DNA from: Phymatolithon calcareum
Taxonomy: Eukaryota; Rhodophyta; Florideophyceae; Hapalidiales
Reading direction: 5' to 3'
Assembly (NCBI GenBank): GCA_977006965.1
Contig: OZ345359.1
Location: 2,232,001-2,296,000 of the forward strand
DNA length: 64,000 bases
Position 1 is the first letter of the stretch; every line of letters starts with the position of its first letter. Of the stretch, positions 10,966-23,061 are shown piece after piece. The translations under genes and the position numbers were made by a program. The notes beneath the pieces were generated by a model, which saw only the letters and a list, made by a program, of their open reading frames with translations, ran no database searches and was not told the DNA's origin.

Positions 10966-12214
10966 CGCGGATATAGTGATTCGCTTGACTTGTAGCTCTT
11001 GCAGGTGTTGAGAACAGCGTTTCTATATCGATCTGAGATGAAGCAGATATAGCCTTGCTGAGTCGAAAAGTCGTGGTTGTTTACAAACGAAGCATCAGCA
11101 AAAGCCACGATGCGGAGAGTGTCGAGATCGAGCTTATGGATCTTAAGCGAGATCCGATTGTCGATGGCGTACTTAGAAGCCTTGTTCAACTGTCGGATTA
11201 TGCCCGGCCGATCTGCCATGAACCGCTCTTCAGTCACTTGTGCCAACTGTGATATGTCGAACAAACAGTCTGAACGGGTGTTTGCGAGCCATGATAGTAG
11301 CATTCGCATAGAGCGGAGCTCAGAGAACGGAGCAGCACGGTCTAGCTTCTCTAGCTTCTGAAGATAAAGGTGCTGATTCTGCTCCAGGGTTCTGTTATAT
11401 TCTCGAGGGAGTGCGAAGCCGCTGAAAGTGCACGGTATCTCTTTGTCATCGCCCATCTGGAACCGCTCGCTTGTTATCTTAGCTCGCTCCCGGAACTCGC
11501 GCGTCCCAGTGCGAAGTAGGTCATCAACGAAGCCTCCACTCAGGCTGATGAGCAGCCTGTGTGACATTGCCTTGTAAGAAGATGAATGGATTGCGGTTGT
11601 AAGGTTGCAGCGCTGTGTATCATCATGTCTTTCATCCTGTCGCTATGATCGCCGATGATATATCGGGCCTTGAATTTGATCTGCCTGTCTTCTGATGACT
11701 TAATAGGTAAGAGGAAACGGCCAGAGAGAACGTTGCCATCCGGAGGAATCACTTCTTCGAGGTTGACGCTATAAGTCCCGCGATCGAGCAGTCCATTCAC
11801 TTCGTTTCGCTTGGCCTGTGTCATCCCCGCCGATGTCGCACGAGGATCCTTCGCATCAATGAACTCAGTGAGGTGCATGGAGTAGTCCTCATTATCGGTC
11901 GACGTGAAGTACGTAAGGCTGTAGTAGAGGTCCGAGAAGATCGATTTGGCACTATCGAGTGGCATTCTGTAGCGTTTAACCTGTACGACACCAAAAGGTA
12001 GAGCTGCTCCTACTATGGCATCTTGGATGTACACGAGTTTCCTTGCAGCATCCATGCCGAGGACGGTAAATGGGCCGAGCCATTCGCCGATTCGATGATT
12101 GACAACCTTCCCGTGCCAGACGGGAACTTGGCCGCCGGGCTGAAATGGATGATCAGCTGCGGTGGGCACAGAATGTTTGCGAGCACGGGAAACTCGTATC
12201 TTGCCATGATACAC
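10950..12214 (-). pseudogene. Copia-1 reverse transcriptase with internal deletion (left)
   Basis: Two overlapping frames. The first (11540-12214) carries the integrase C-terminal linker, then the RT start (LLDRGTYSV, then KFKARYIIGDHSDRMKDM, then TLQPQSIHLL). The second (10950-11567) resumes at GGFVDDLLRTG, the catalytic FVDD motif, and runs into RNase H (ADASFVNN). About 90 residues normally lying between QPQS and the VDD motif, including the first catalytic Asp, are missing. The same deletion is in the other arm. The enzyme cannot be active. Confidence 0.87.
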
Positions 12215-12216
12215 TG

Positions 12217-12985
12217 CATTTTGGTCCGGGCAGTATGAACCATGGATGCTCGTTCCCCAAGTGTATCGCGTGCTCTGGGAACCTCAGAACGAGTGCAGAC
12301 CTTCGGGAACTCTCCAAACACGAGAGATGACGGTACTAATCCGTCTGGTCCAAGCATGTCGTTCATTGCCTTGACGTACAGCTCCAAGAGAAGCTCTTTC
12401 TCACGACGCGGGTATTCAATAACCACCTTCCTTAAGCTAGTTCGCAGCGGCTTGTGTTATCTCTCTCCGATTCTGAGGCTTGAGTTCGCATCTTTACCAG
12501 TTGATTCGACTTCGACGTTGGAACTTGCCGCTAGTTAGACCCGTGAAGATTGTCCCCCAGCAGCGGAGAAGTGCGTTCCATATAGTGCGTGTGCTCACAT
12601 CAGGAAGGAATCGGGCGGCAGAGAAGCGAGTCGATTCGTCTACAATATGCAAGACGGGGACAAAGTCGATGTACATGATATCCATCAAGATTCGTTCGTT
12701 GAAACGCGCATTCTCTGTGCCAAACGACACGCGGAAACGAGTCGGTGCTGATCGGATGTGTTCACAAGGGTCGCATCGCGAGGAGATCTACTTGAAGATC
12801 TTGAGAGTCTCCGGTGTTGCATGTTCTGTGCGGGCTCTTCGTATAAGATTGAACAACTTCCCTGAAGATGGGTGAAAGAACTGCCGGTGCATGTTGTGCA
12901 GCTTTGACCGGGTGAAGTGTATCTGGGTACCGTTGTCGAATGAGATGTAAACATGCTGGCTGGATGCACGCACGAGAGGAATGAA
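12217..12985 (-). pseudogene. Copia-1 gag-pre-integrase and integrase (left)
   Basis: Three frames: a pre-integrase segment (KLHNMHRQFFHPSSGKLFNL), the zinc-binding end (SSRCDPCEHIRSAP), the core start (VLHIVDESTRFSAARFLPD with a catalytic Asp) and the C-terminal segment (KAMNDMLGPDGLVPSSLVFG). The part holding the second Asp and the Glu is missing between about 12494 and 12426. Dead copy. Confidence 0.8.
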
Positions 12986-13441
12986 TCACTCATCAACGTA
13001 TGTCATGCGCCCATCGTCTAGCTCGTGGGCGGATCGTCTCGCAGGTCGATTGAACATAGTGTCCGCAACGAGCCAGTGCCGATCGAAAATGTCCATTCCG
13101 AGCAGGGCTGGTATATCGGAGTCGACAATGTCGAAGTCGACTACAATCGGTCGGACGCCAGACGGGTTTCGGAGGGGAAGCGTGATCTGTCCGAGTGAGA
13201 GGAATGACTCATCGCCGGAACGGAACCGGTTTCCAGATGGACGGATATTTCTCCTGTACTTTCCAAGAGCGTATATGAGACAGTTCATTTCGCGCTTTCC
13301 AACTTTGGACTTTGGAGCGCCAATGTCAACACAAAACCTAAGAAGACGACTTGACTTGCATTCTTTCTTGATGTCTGCGACAAAGATACTGGTGCAGTTA
13401 ATGTCATTAGCGACGTTTTTATGCTGTGGTACGGCATTTTG
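12986..13441 (-). pseudogene. Copia-1 aspartic protease (left)
   Basis: The open frame 12986-13288, extended upstream in another frame, gives a retropepsin with the active-site motif FCVDIGAPKSKVGK (DIGA for DTGA) and the family's closing motif DIPALLGMDIFDRH. It abuts the solo LTR upstream and the pre-integrase segment downstream. One visible Arg/Pro difference separates the arms. Confidence 0.8.
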
Positions 13442-13546
13442 ATGCTGTACTAACGATCTTGCGCGATGTGAGGTAACTGCGGGGCCACATCGCTTTAACG
13501 AAAACCCGAAGCGGGCATCTGTTCAGAGAGCGTAGAGGAGACGATA

Positions 13547-13856
13547 TGTGGGGTTGTTAATCGCACAAGTTGGCACACTGGTTGTGGTCGGGTTGTTCCC
13601 TGGCAAAACGCCGAGGTCTGCGCGAAGCGGCGACCTTTATAGAAAAAGATACTTACAGTGTAAGCATCTGTAAGCTGTAAGCTGTGGTTCTAGGGTTTTC
13701 CCTTGGTGATACTTCATGGTGTAAGTACGCATCGAAACCTACGGTACTGTAATGACTGTAATGCTATCTGTAAGGGCTTGCTGTAAATGCAAGCTGAAAT
13801 GACAATTTGAAGGGAGCTATTTGTATAGGAGTATGATAGTGGCGTTGAACGCCACA
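13547..13856 (-). repeat. Solo LTR (family A) nested in Copia-1, left copy
   Basis: 310 bp, minus orientation, starting TGTGGCG and ending CCCCACA, flanked by the 5-bp duplication TATCG (plus-strand CGATA at 13542-13546 and 13857-13861). Related to 7303-7688 but about 75 bp shorter. Present identically in the other arm, so the insertion predates P1. Confidence 0.9.
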
Positions 13857-13861
13857 CGATA

Positions 13862-15735
13862 TTGGTGGTGAACTCCTTATCGAGGTCTTCACAACATTGT
13901 TGGTCGCCGCCATCTGCTATGCTTGTATCAGCCAGGGCACATTTGAGCTCTTGGACAACAATCTCTCCGAAGTGAGTGGGAACTCCCTCCGTCCCTAGCC
14001 GTTCAATCGCTCGGTTGGACTGATTCTCTCCCTTCATGCCGAGAATGAAGTCTCGGATGATGTGGATGTGCGACTCCCCGCTTCGAAGTCGATCACCTGT
14101 ACGTACGGCGATCTCTCCCTCGTCGCACCGATGACTTGGGACGCACGAGGCGGAACATTTGAAGCACTCGTTGCGGCGGGGTGCTTCAGCGAATCTCCGG
14201 GAGTGCACATGAGTCTTTCTGCCAGTGCCTCTCCTGAAGTTGGAGTTCGCGCGGGGAGGGTGCTTGCGTACATCGCGAGGGTACCGTCCATAGCGTTGGA
14301 AGTGAGTGGCATCATCGTCCACTTCAGAGACCCCGGTCGAAATGCCTTGATTGTTCGCAGCTTTCAGCTCGTTGGCGAGTTGGAGGCTTACATGAAATGC
14401 CGTAATGAAGGCATGGAACTTGTACCGATGAGATACAAGATTTCGAATGGGTGATAGAGCCCCGAAGCCAAGGACAGCCTTGCGAAGGAAGCGGATCTTG
14501 TTCTCGTCAGAGCGGAACCCAGGCCGGCACTGAGGTATGAGGTGTTCTATGTGCTCTATCAGCTTTGTTAGCCCTTCAGTAGTGGTTGTTAGTGAGTGAC
14601 TAGTCATGAAGCTATATAGGTTCAGGCCCTCCAGAGTCGACTGGACTTGTAGCTGTCTAGTGTCGGTGTCATACTCGACTTTTATGAGGGAGCATACATC
14701 CTCATAGACCATTCCTGGTGCGTAATGGTTCAGCATAAATGTTCGAGCCGGATCGTCAAGGACGTTAATGAAGTATTCCGACTTCTGTGCCGAGGTTAGC
14801 AAGTGCTGACGAGCACATGCTTTGTAGTCACGCAAGAGGAAGTCAATGGACCGAGAGAGATCTCCCGTAAACTTATGACCGTAAAAGTGCTGGTGGACAT
14901 AGTTTTCTTTCTGCGTGTCCTCGTACTCCATCGGTAGGCGGAAAGAGTCGAACGCTGTGGTATGGTGCCCTGTGTCGCTACGGGGTGGACACGGAGAGGC
15001 GGAGAAGCGGGAAGGTGACCGGGATGAGCAGTAAAGGCAGGGCTCTCGGTCCGCAGTACAGTGGAACAGCTCCAAATCGAAGCCAGCGCTGGAGTTGGCT
15101 GATGTGCCGCAAGTGTCGAGAGGGCCTGAAATCCTACATAACCAGCGGGGAGCCCCAGGTGGCCTGTGAGTTTGACAAACTCACAGGCTATACAATGTAT
15201 AGATTGGTCGTTCTTGAACTTGTCGATGCAGAGCGAGTATATCTACCCGAGAACATATGCGAATCAGGCTTGGTTCATGATACTCTTGTGTCCAAGTTCA
15301 TGATCCTGGAGCGACAACTGCACAATAAAGTCTTTTGGGATGATGCCAAAGCCATAAAACTCCGAGATGCTGTGTAAGACTTTGATGGGGAAGTTCGGAC
15401 GACGGTAGTAGTCCTCAGTAAACGCAGAGAGCGGGGCTGGAAGGATGTCGGACATGACTCGGACATGACTCTCAGATCTCCATGGGCGCGGGCATGTCAG
15501 CTGGAGTGGATGCGGAGCTGTAGGGGACGGGGTAAATGTCCAGAATATTGCGAGCTGCACCAAGGTACTGACTGTAGAAGTCATCCTCCTCGCTGATGCA
15601 GTCCGCCATTTTCTTGAGACGAGCGTAGCATTGCGACGCCTGCGCTTTCGTCATGACGGTCGGGGCGGGGGCGAGGTTCCCATGTGACGGAGGGTTACCG
15701 GATGAAGAACTAGCGGGGGCGCCTTCTTGCGACAT
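13862..15735 (-). pseudogene. Copia-1 gag (left)
   Basis: Starts at an ATG at 15733-15735 (MSQEGAPASSSSG). The N-terminal 87 codons are open, then stops and frameshifts follow. A second open part (13862-15075) holds the gag core (SIDFLLRDYKACARQHLL) and a zinc-knuckle-like stretch (CFKCSASCVPSHRC). The 3' end is cut by the solo LTR. A perfect 27-bp palindrome sits in the middle of gag. One residue (Thr/Ser) differs from the other arm. Confidence 0.75.
15162..15188. repeat. 27-bp perfect palindrome inside Copia-1 gag
   Basis: GCCTGTGAGTTTG, a central A, then its exact reverse complement, followed at once by a weaker palindrome (ctatac-aat-gtatag). Mirrored at 35189-35215. It could form an RNA hairpin; role unknown. 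Confidence 0.85.
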
Positions 15736-15841
15736 CTTGCAGTACTGCGGTGAGAACTTGTGTTGTCGGGCGGAAAAGGGGAGCTAGCACAAAGCAAACC
15801 GTTGAATCCGGATTTTCTTCAAAAGGTCGCTTTGCGCCTCG

Positions 15842-15989
15842 CGTAGCTTTACTTAGTGTTAGACGTTCTACCAGGGAGAGAGAAAAGGAAGAGAAGGGAA
15901 GCAGGATGAAGTAACACAGGAACTCGCCGGCCACTGTGGCCGGTAAGTGTAAGCCCATGTAAGCACCCATTTTGGGAGTATGATTGACA
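15842..15989 (-). repeat. Probable short LTR / 5' end of Copia-1 (left)
   Basis: On the minus strand TGTCAATCATAC...GTCTAACA, 134 bp with TG/CA ends, plus a 14-bp tail, lying about 100 bp before the gag ATG. Related to 9208-9354. No matching 3' LTR was found, so the assignment is provisional. Confidence 0.5.
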
Positions 15990-16167
15990 GTTTGGATGGG
16001 AGCACACCAGAGGTGTTGCACAGTTTCCTTCAAAGCTATGGTATGATATTTGGCGTGCGTTTGATACGGCAGAATGATGTGGATCACGCCCCGTGTATCC
16101 ATTGGGCCCTGTTTGTAAGGTGGTACGAATCTGTATAGTGACGCTTTCTTAATGGGAAAAATAATTC

Positions 16168-16412
16168 TGTAACGAACGTTGTTAGTGAGTGTCGAGAAAA
16201 CACTCTGGAGGGCACACCGCGCAGCAAAGTCGTCTGTGCGGTTTCTTTTATTGGGAATAGAGTATCCGTGAGGACGGTTGATGTCCTCACTGTTGTTTTG
16301 TGTCTTATATGTCTTGTCTGTCGGGAGTGATGTGTGTTGTCTGTGTTAAAGAGATGCAATCTCCCGAGGCGTGCGCATACTCGTATTATAATGCACATGT
16401 GAGGGCATTACA
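16168..16412 (-). repeat. Candidate solo LTR (family C), left copy
   Basis: 245 bp with complementary ends TGTAA...TTACA on the minus strand, flanked by GAAT (4 bp) on both sides. It contains a small hairpin (GAGGACATCAACCGTCCTC). No second family member is in the window, so this rests on end structure and target duplication only. Confidence 0.45.
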
Positions 16413-16470
16413 ATTCAATGGTAAATTGATATTTTTAGGAAACTGACGAGTGCTGAATGGCATTTTTTGC

Positions 16471-17857
16471 AACTCGACCTTATCCGACCCCACTTTTGCA
16501 GGTGCCCTGCCAGCGCCGTGCTGCGCCGTGGGGCCGCAGGCCACCACCGGTCCTGGCCCAGGACCGTCCAGCCCACAATTTACAGCCCTATATATTTACA
16601 GTGCTCCCGCCGCCCATGTGGCCTACATTTACAATACTTCCACCCCCATACGCCCACGTGCCGCCTGGCCGGCCACAGTTCCACCCACGTGCCCGCCTTC
16701 CGGCCACCGCCAGCCACATGCTCACCACCTTCCCGCCGCCTGTCCGCTTATGTTCTGCCCGTGGCTGTTGTGTCTGGCGCTGTTCTGACCGCCTGATTGC
16801 CCTCTCCTGTTCTCCCCGCGGCTGTTGTGCTCTCCGCTGCTGTGCGCGTCTCTGTTTTTGTCCAATGGGCGGCAGGTGGACAAGAACAGCGGCGCGCACA
16901 GCAGCGGCGAGCACAACAGCCGCGGGGAGAACAGGAGAGGGAAATCAGGTGGTCAGAACAGCGCCAGAGACAACAGCCACGGGCAGAACCGCAGTGGGCG
17001 GCAGGACGGCAAAAACAGCAACGCGCACATCAGCGGCGCGCTCAGCAGCCGCGGGGAGAACAGCGGCGGGCGATGATGCGGGCAGAACAGCGGCGTGCCC
17101 AATAACGGCACGCGGAACAGCTGCGGACGGAATTGCGGTGGGCGGCAGGTGGGCTAAAACAGTGGCGAAAACAACAACCGCGGGGAGATATCGGCTAACA
17201 GAGGGCGATCAGACGAGCAGAATAGCGGCACGCACAACAGCCGCGTGCAGAAAAGCGGTGGGCGGGGGGCGGTCATGCGGGTAGAACAGCGGCGTGCACA
17301 ACAGTGGCACACAAAACAGCGGCGGGCAGAACCGCGGCGGACGGAAGGCGGGCACGTGGGAAGATGAACAGCGAGCAGGAAACAACGGTCCGCACAACAG
17401 CCGCGGGTAGAATTCGTCGAACCATACACTTCCGACTTCGTCATTGGGATGTGGAGCGGGCGGAAGGCGATCAGGCGCGCACAGCAGCGGCACGCATAAC
17501 AGCGGCGTGCACATCAGCGGCATGCAAAATAGCGGCGGGAAAAACGGCGTCGAACGGAACATCTGCGGGCGGAAGGCGGCAGGCGGCAGAACATAAACGG
17601 ACAGCCGGCGGGATGGTGGCGAGCTTGCAGTCGGCGGTGGCCGGAAGGCGGGCACGTGGGTGGAACTGTGGCCGGCCAGGCGGCACGTGGGCGTATGGGG
17701 GTGGAAGTATTGTAAATGTGGGCCACATGGGCGGGGGGAGCACTGTAAATTGTGGGCTGGAAGGTCCCGGACCAGGGCCGGTGGGGGCCTGCGGCCCCAC
17801 GGCGCAGCACGGCGTTGGCAGGGCACCTGCAAAAGTGGGGTCGGATAAGGTCGAGTT
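16471..17857. mobile_element. Foldback/MITE-like element with 230-bp inverted ends (left)
   Basis: The outer 230 bp or so (16471-16700) reappear inverted at 17630-17857, starting aactcgaccttatccgacc. The interior is a low-complexity GC-rich array of degenerate CGGCG/AACAGC units and holds a long hairpin. It has no transposase. Long proline-, alanine- or arginine-rich frames on both strands come from the repeat and are not genes. The mirror copy lies at 32520-33906. Confidence 0.75.
16752..16989. repeat. 113-bp stem hairpin inside the foldback element (left)
   Basis: Stem 16752-16864 pairs with 16877-16989 around a 12-base loop, with only a handful of mismatches. Transcribed, it would give a long, nearly perfect RNA hairpin, the kind of molecule processed to small RNAs. 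Mirror at 33388-33625. Confidence 0.85.
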
Positions 17858-17995
17858 TTGTAGCACTGCTTCATCGTTCCGTTTCCAGATATTCTGCAAA
17901 TACTGTATGTACACCAATCGCTACATACAGAGCCGTTTTCCGGCGCCAAACTCCAGCTCCGTGTCCAATCCGCCCCAATGTGGATGCAAATAAAG

Positions 17996-18312
17996 TGTTA
18001 TGTTTCTCTACCTTACGGTCGCCCTCTCGACCGATGCCGCAGCGCGGAAGTCAGGCATTGACATCCTCGGTCGGCAATGCTAGCACACTGATATAATGTG
18101 CATCATCCTATTGCGTCCTATTGGCTAATATTCCTCGCTTGTTTATGGTTACCAATATGATCCCATTTTCTTGATTGACTAGATATTATCATACCATTAT
18201 TTTGTTAGTATATATACCAAGGCGGTATAGCCGAAATTAAATTCGCCACGGAAGTCACCGGGCATACACCATCAACCAAACCTCGCCCTCGCTCGACTCT
18301 GACTGCACAACA
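17996..18312 (+). repeat. 5' LTR of chromovirus (left)
   Basis: 317 bp, TGTTATG...CACAACA, with a TATA-like tatatacc near 18215. Differs from the 3' LTR at about three sites. Confidence 0.95.
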
Positions 18313-18354
18313 GTTATAACTGTCCTCTGCGCAGACAGTCAGTGACCCTTCGAC

Positions 18355-21300
18355 ATGGGAGACTCTACGCCACCTCTATCTGGAGGTACTTCCGCCAACC
18401 TCTTTGCGCCAATCCAGGCACCAAGACTCAGCAGCATTTCTCGCAAGGCGATACAACATTTTCTCGCCGAGAGTGCTCACTACGAGTATGCTGTCGCTGC
18501 GCAACAAGGGCTGAAGCCAATCTCGTGGGCTGGCAGCATCGATGCCATTTTTTACACTCACTGCTTCGCGCCCGCATCTTCGGTAAAGACTACACCAACG
18601 TCAACTATTTGACGGACGAAGTCATCAAGAACCGTCTTTTCACCCTCGTTGGAGGCAGCAAGCCCGTGTCGTTCGACGACGCCCTCTCCGATGTCAAGCG
18701 CAACGTTCGCCTTGACAGCTCGGAACCAGATGCCCGTCTACGCATTCTAATGCTACAGACAAGCTACCTAGAGCTTTGTGAGCGTCGTGGCTGGGCCTTC
18801 GTCGAGAAGGCTCCGAAAGCCGCCGTTAAGCATCTAATCGCAGTTTTGCAGCCTCCAGCGCTCAAGTCCCGGGTTGAAGATGCGATTCGCCTTGAGAAAA
18901 ACGAACTCAAGGACGACTTCTTCGCTTTCGCAGAATTTCTGGCTGACGAGGCCGAAGTCTGCGAAAAGTACCATCCTCTCCGAGCATTCCGATCTTCTCA
19001 AAAGAGCAGCCGCGGGAGAGGAATTGACGAGTTGAAGAAGGACCGTACATCATCCGCTACATCCTCTTCAGGATATTTTTCTGGAAAGGGGGAAAAACCA
19101 AAGCTTCCGGACTGTCTGAACCCAGACTGCAACCAGAAGCACTTCGTCAAGGATTGCAAGTACACCTCTGACGACAAGAAAAAACTTCTTCTCGAGGCGC
19201 ATAGGGCCGCCAAGAAGCCTAAGAAGAATGCGGAAAGCGCAAAAGTCTCAGCTCTCATGGACACGCAGACCGCCACTGCAGAGTCTCAGCCGAGGCCTCC
19301 GTTGCTATCTTCACCCTCATCAAGCGCGGTAATTCTGGCCGACCTTCATGGCCACAACTTCGCCTGCCGCATTGACTCCGGTGCTGACGATGTCGCAATC
19401 TCCGATACGATGGTCAAGTACCTGGGAGACCACGGTCATTTCCTACCGACCCTGCTCTCAACAAATGGACGCAATTTCAAGGCTGTCGACGGCCACGAAG
19501 TTAATGTTCTCGGACAAGTTCAGATCAGTCCGAAGCTTAATACTGTCGCTGGACCTTGTCGTCTTCGAAATATCAAGGCTTACATCATGCCCTGCGAAGA
19601 GAATTCAACCATCGATGGAGCGTCATGTCCTGGAGAAATCATCCTCGGGAATCCGTTCCTTGTCCACTCTGGCCTCAGCGTCACAGACTTCATCGCTCAT
19701 AACGTTGACCATCTCTCGTCCTTGGACTACGGCAGTCTCAATGAAGAGCCTTCCCCAACAAAGATCGGAAAGCTGGGCGTGAAACTTCTCACTGGCTTTG
19801 CAGAACCCACTCCGGATATGCCGCACGCTCTGAGGTATTCAGATGATACCCCTCGCCTATGCAAGATTGTCGCCAACGGCGATTTTCCGCTAATGGAGGG
19901 AGACGACATTGACTACAAGGATTTCGGAATTGGTGGCCAGGACGAGAACGAGCTCAAGCATGCTATAGACGACGCCATTCAGCGTGACGAAAAGCACCTG
20001 CCAAATCGCCTCAAGGAGCCTTTCCAGAACATGGTTCTAGAGTACAAGGACGTCTTTCGCATTCGACTCGATGCGGATCCACCTCTCGATGCTCCACCAA
20101 TGGAGATCAAATTTGAAAGCGAGGAACGTCCTGTAAAAGTTCTCCAGCGCACGTACTCGCCCGAGCAACTGAAATTCATGAAGAAGAAATGCGATGAGCT
20201 CCTAGATTTAGGATACATCTACCGCAACCCTTCTTCGAAATGGGCTTGCGCCCCTCTCATCGTTCCGAAGGATGGACCTGAAGGATATCGTTTCACCGTT
20301 GATCTCCGCCCTGTCAACGCCCAGACAAAGAAGCACGTGTGGCCAATGCCGCATGCTGATCCGATGCTCGCAAAGCTTGCCGGAGCATCCATCTTCTTTC
20401 AGCTCGACTTTATTCATGGATACTGGCAGTTTCCTCTCTCCAAGAGCTCACAAGAATGCCAGTCCTTCCACACGCCATTTGGTGTCTTCACACCGAATCG
20501 AGTTCTGCATGGCGCCACGAACTCAGTATCTTATTTCCAGTCATCCATGGAATCTTTCTTCTCTCACTTGGACTTGCTCATATGGCTCGACGATATGTTG
20601 GGTTACTCTACAGATGCCGAGAAATTGATCACAACGCTGAAGGCTGTACTTGAAATCTGTCAGACGAAAGGCCTCAAGCTCAACCCGAGAAAGTGCAATT
20701 TTATTGCAGCCAGTGTCCAATTCTGCGGCCGAATCATTGACGTAAAAGGCATCAAGTTTCATCCACGCCAATATGAGGCTATAACGTCCATGGAGCCCCC
20801 AAGAACTGTCGGCTCTTTTATGGAGCTTGTACATGGAGCAAACTGGATGAGAACTACCATACCGAAATTCTCAGAGCTCATCGAGCCTTTACACAGCCTG
20901 TTGGAATCCCAGTATTCCTTGCACAACACTCGAAAGAAGTCTAAGATTCGTAATCGCCCTCTTTCGGCATGGGGGGATGAGCACCGAGCTGCATTCTCAT
21001 CCCTCATTCAGGCCATCACTCATCAAGTCACTCTTGCCACACCAGATCCAGGAAAACGCCTGTGTCTCTTTACGGATGCCTCTTCGACGCATTGGGCCGG
21101 TGTCCTGACCCAGGTCGATCCAGTCTAGATCGCAGCAAGCACACTGCTGCCGCATCAATGGAAGCATTCTCCCGTTGCTTTCGTCTCTGGCTCATTTCGA
21201 GGACCTCCGTCACGCTGGACGACTCTTGAGCAAGAGAGCTACGCGATTATCGCAAGCATCACTCGGCTTTCTCACATACTTGCAGCATGCGGAGAATTCT

Positions 21301-23045
21301 CGCTGTTCACCGATCACAAGAATATCCTGTACATGCTATCGCCAACTCGTTTCAACGCCAACGTTGCACGTCATATCGTTCACAAGACACAGCGATGGGC
21401 ATTACGCCTCGCTGAGTTCAACTTCACTGTTGAGCACATCGCCGGAGAGCTCAATACTTGGGCCGACATTCTCACTCGATGGGCAGCCCCAGGAAATTCT
21501 GAGTCTCCTGCTCGACGCCTCAGCGTTCTTCGAGTGCCTCTGATCACCGAAGATCTACCAGACCTTCCTTCCCTGGATGTTGTGGCTAAGTCTTAGCTTG
21601 CATCGCCGCCAACGCCGGACTCTGGTTTCACTCACACGCCCGACCAGAATTGCGGCATATGGAAGAACGAGAACGGGAAGATCTACATTCCAGACGACGA
21701 CGAAGAGCTGCAATTGCGAATTTGTGTCGCAGCTCATTGCGGTCTCGGAGGACATCGAGGGCTGACTGCCACCACGAACATTATCAAGGAAAAGCTTCAC
21801 TGGTCTACTGTTGATGCCGATGTCAAGGCCTTCGTGCAAAGCTGACTTGTCTGCTCTCTTTCTTCGAGCGGTTCCAAGGTCCCTCGCCCTCTTGGCCAAC
21901 AAATCCACGCTCAGCGTCCGTCTGAATTACTCCACTTCGACTTTCTCTATGTTGGAGAGTCTCGCACCGGTCATGAGTACATTCTGATTCTGAAAGACGA
22001 CTTCTCCGGCTACGTTTTCCTCCGTCCCTGCAAGAAAGCAGAAACTACCGCCAGCGTCCTCACTGAATACTTCTCGACATTCGTCCCCGTCCTGGAATGG
22101 TTCTCAGACCAAGGACCTCATTTCTGCGATAAGGTCATGCAGAATCTTGCGTCGTCACTGGGAGTCAAGCACCGTTTCTCTACAGTCTACGCACCATGGT
22201 CGAATGGAACAGTTCAGTCTGTTTGCAAGGAAGTTCTTCGTGTGATGCATGCATTCAATGCAGAAACACGCACACCTGAAGCAGAATGGCCCAAATCAGT
22301 TCAGGCTATTCAGAGCATCATTAACAACTCTTCTTCTCGTCGGCTCGGTGGTCGCGCTCCAATAACCGTCCACACGGGTATGCCTCCCGGTCACTCACTC
22401 ACAGTTGCTCTCACCCAGTGTAACGTTCGGAACATGCAGTCTCAAGACCATGCAAGGCTTGAACAGAAGCTCGGTATCGACAATCTGCACCATTCTCTCG
22501 ACAAGATGCACAAGGAAGTCGATCAGACTCTGTCCGAAACCCGAAAGAAAGCCGTTGAACGTCACAACGCTAAGACGCATGTATTTCCCTACAAGCCAAC
22601 CGTGGGGGACTATGTCGTTGTTGCTCGCACTCATGGACCGCGCACAAAGATGTCGACGAACTGGGTCGGGCCCCGCCGCATCTCACGCATTCTCTCAGAC
22701 TTCACAGTCGAGATTGACCATCTTACAAACAACTCCACAGCAGTTGTGCACATCTGTCGCATTAAGGCCTACGCCGACGCTACGGTCGGGACGCCGACAC
22801 AAATGCAGGTAATCGCAGAGTTTACGGATCGGATCTGGTATTCTGTGGACAAAATCAAGGACCTCCGCGAAGCAGCAGATCACTTCGAAGTCCTCGTCTC
22901 TTGGAAGGGCCTTACTTCTTCAGGCGATTCCTGGGAGCCGCTTACCGTTATGTTTGACGACGTCCCCTCTAAAGTCCGCACGTTCTTCAACCGACACCGT
23001 CAGACAAAAGTGATGCGTCGCGCACGGAGCTCCATCGGCCTCTAG
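18355..23045 (+). pseudogene. Chromovirus gag-pol polyprotein (left)
   Basis: The ATG at 18355 opens gag; a frameshift at the T6 run (18548-18553) moves it into the long frame. Visible in order: zinc knuckle (CLNPDCNQKHFVKDC), protease (RIDSGADD), RT (FQLDFIHGYWQF; LIWLDDML in place of the usual YxDD), RNase H (LFTDASS), integrase zinc finger and core (LHFDFLYVG, WFSDQGPHF), and chromodomain (VLVSWKGLTSSGDSWEP). Stops: TAG 21126, TAG 21594 and TGA 21842, the last at an expected zinc-ligand Cys. The integrase third catalytic position reads NGTVQSV, Gln replacing Glu. Confidence 0.93.
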
Positions 23046-23061
23046 GCCAACCGTGGGGGAC

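Larger units (their letters stand above)
10612..15989 (-). mobile_element. Copia-1, left copy, decayed
   Basis: Minus strand, from LTR-like sequence (15989-15842) through gag, protease, gag-pre-integrase and integrase, a deleted reverse transcriptase and RNase H. This order (integrase before RT) defines Ty1/Copia. A solo LTR interrupts the gag-protease junction at 13547-13856. There are frameshifts and stops throughout, and no clear 3' LTR. The identical layout in the other P1 arm shows the element was already broken before the duplication. Confidence 0.9.

Noticed and set aside
16450-17993. Long Pro-, Ala/Thr- or Gln/Arg-rich frames on both strands (up to 275 codons)
   Set aside because: They follow the GC-rich repeat array and inverted ends of the foldback element in all frames. 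Composition explains their openness.
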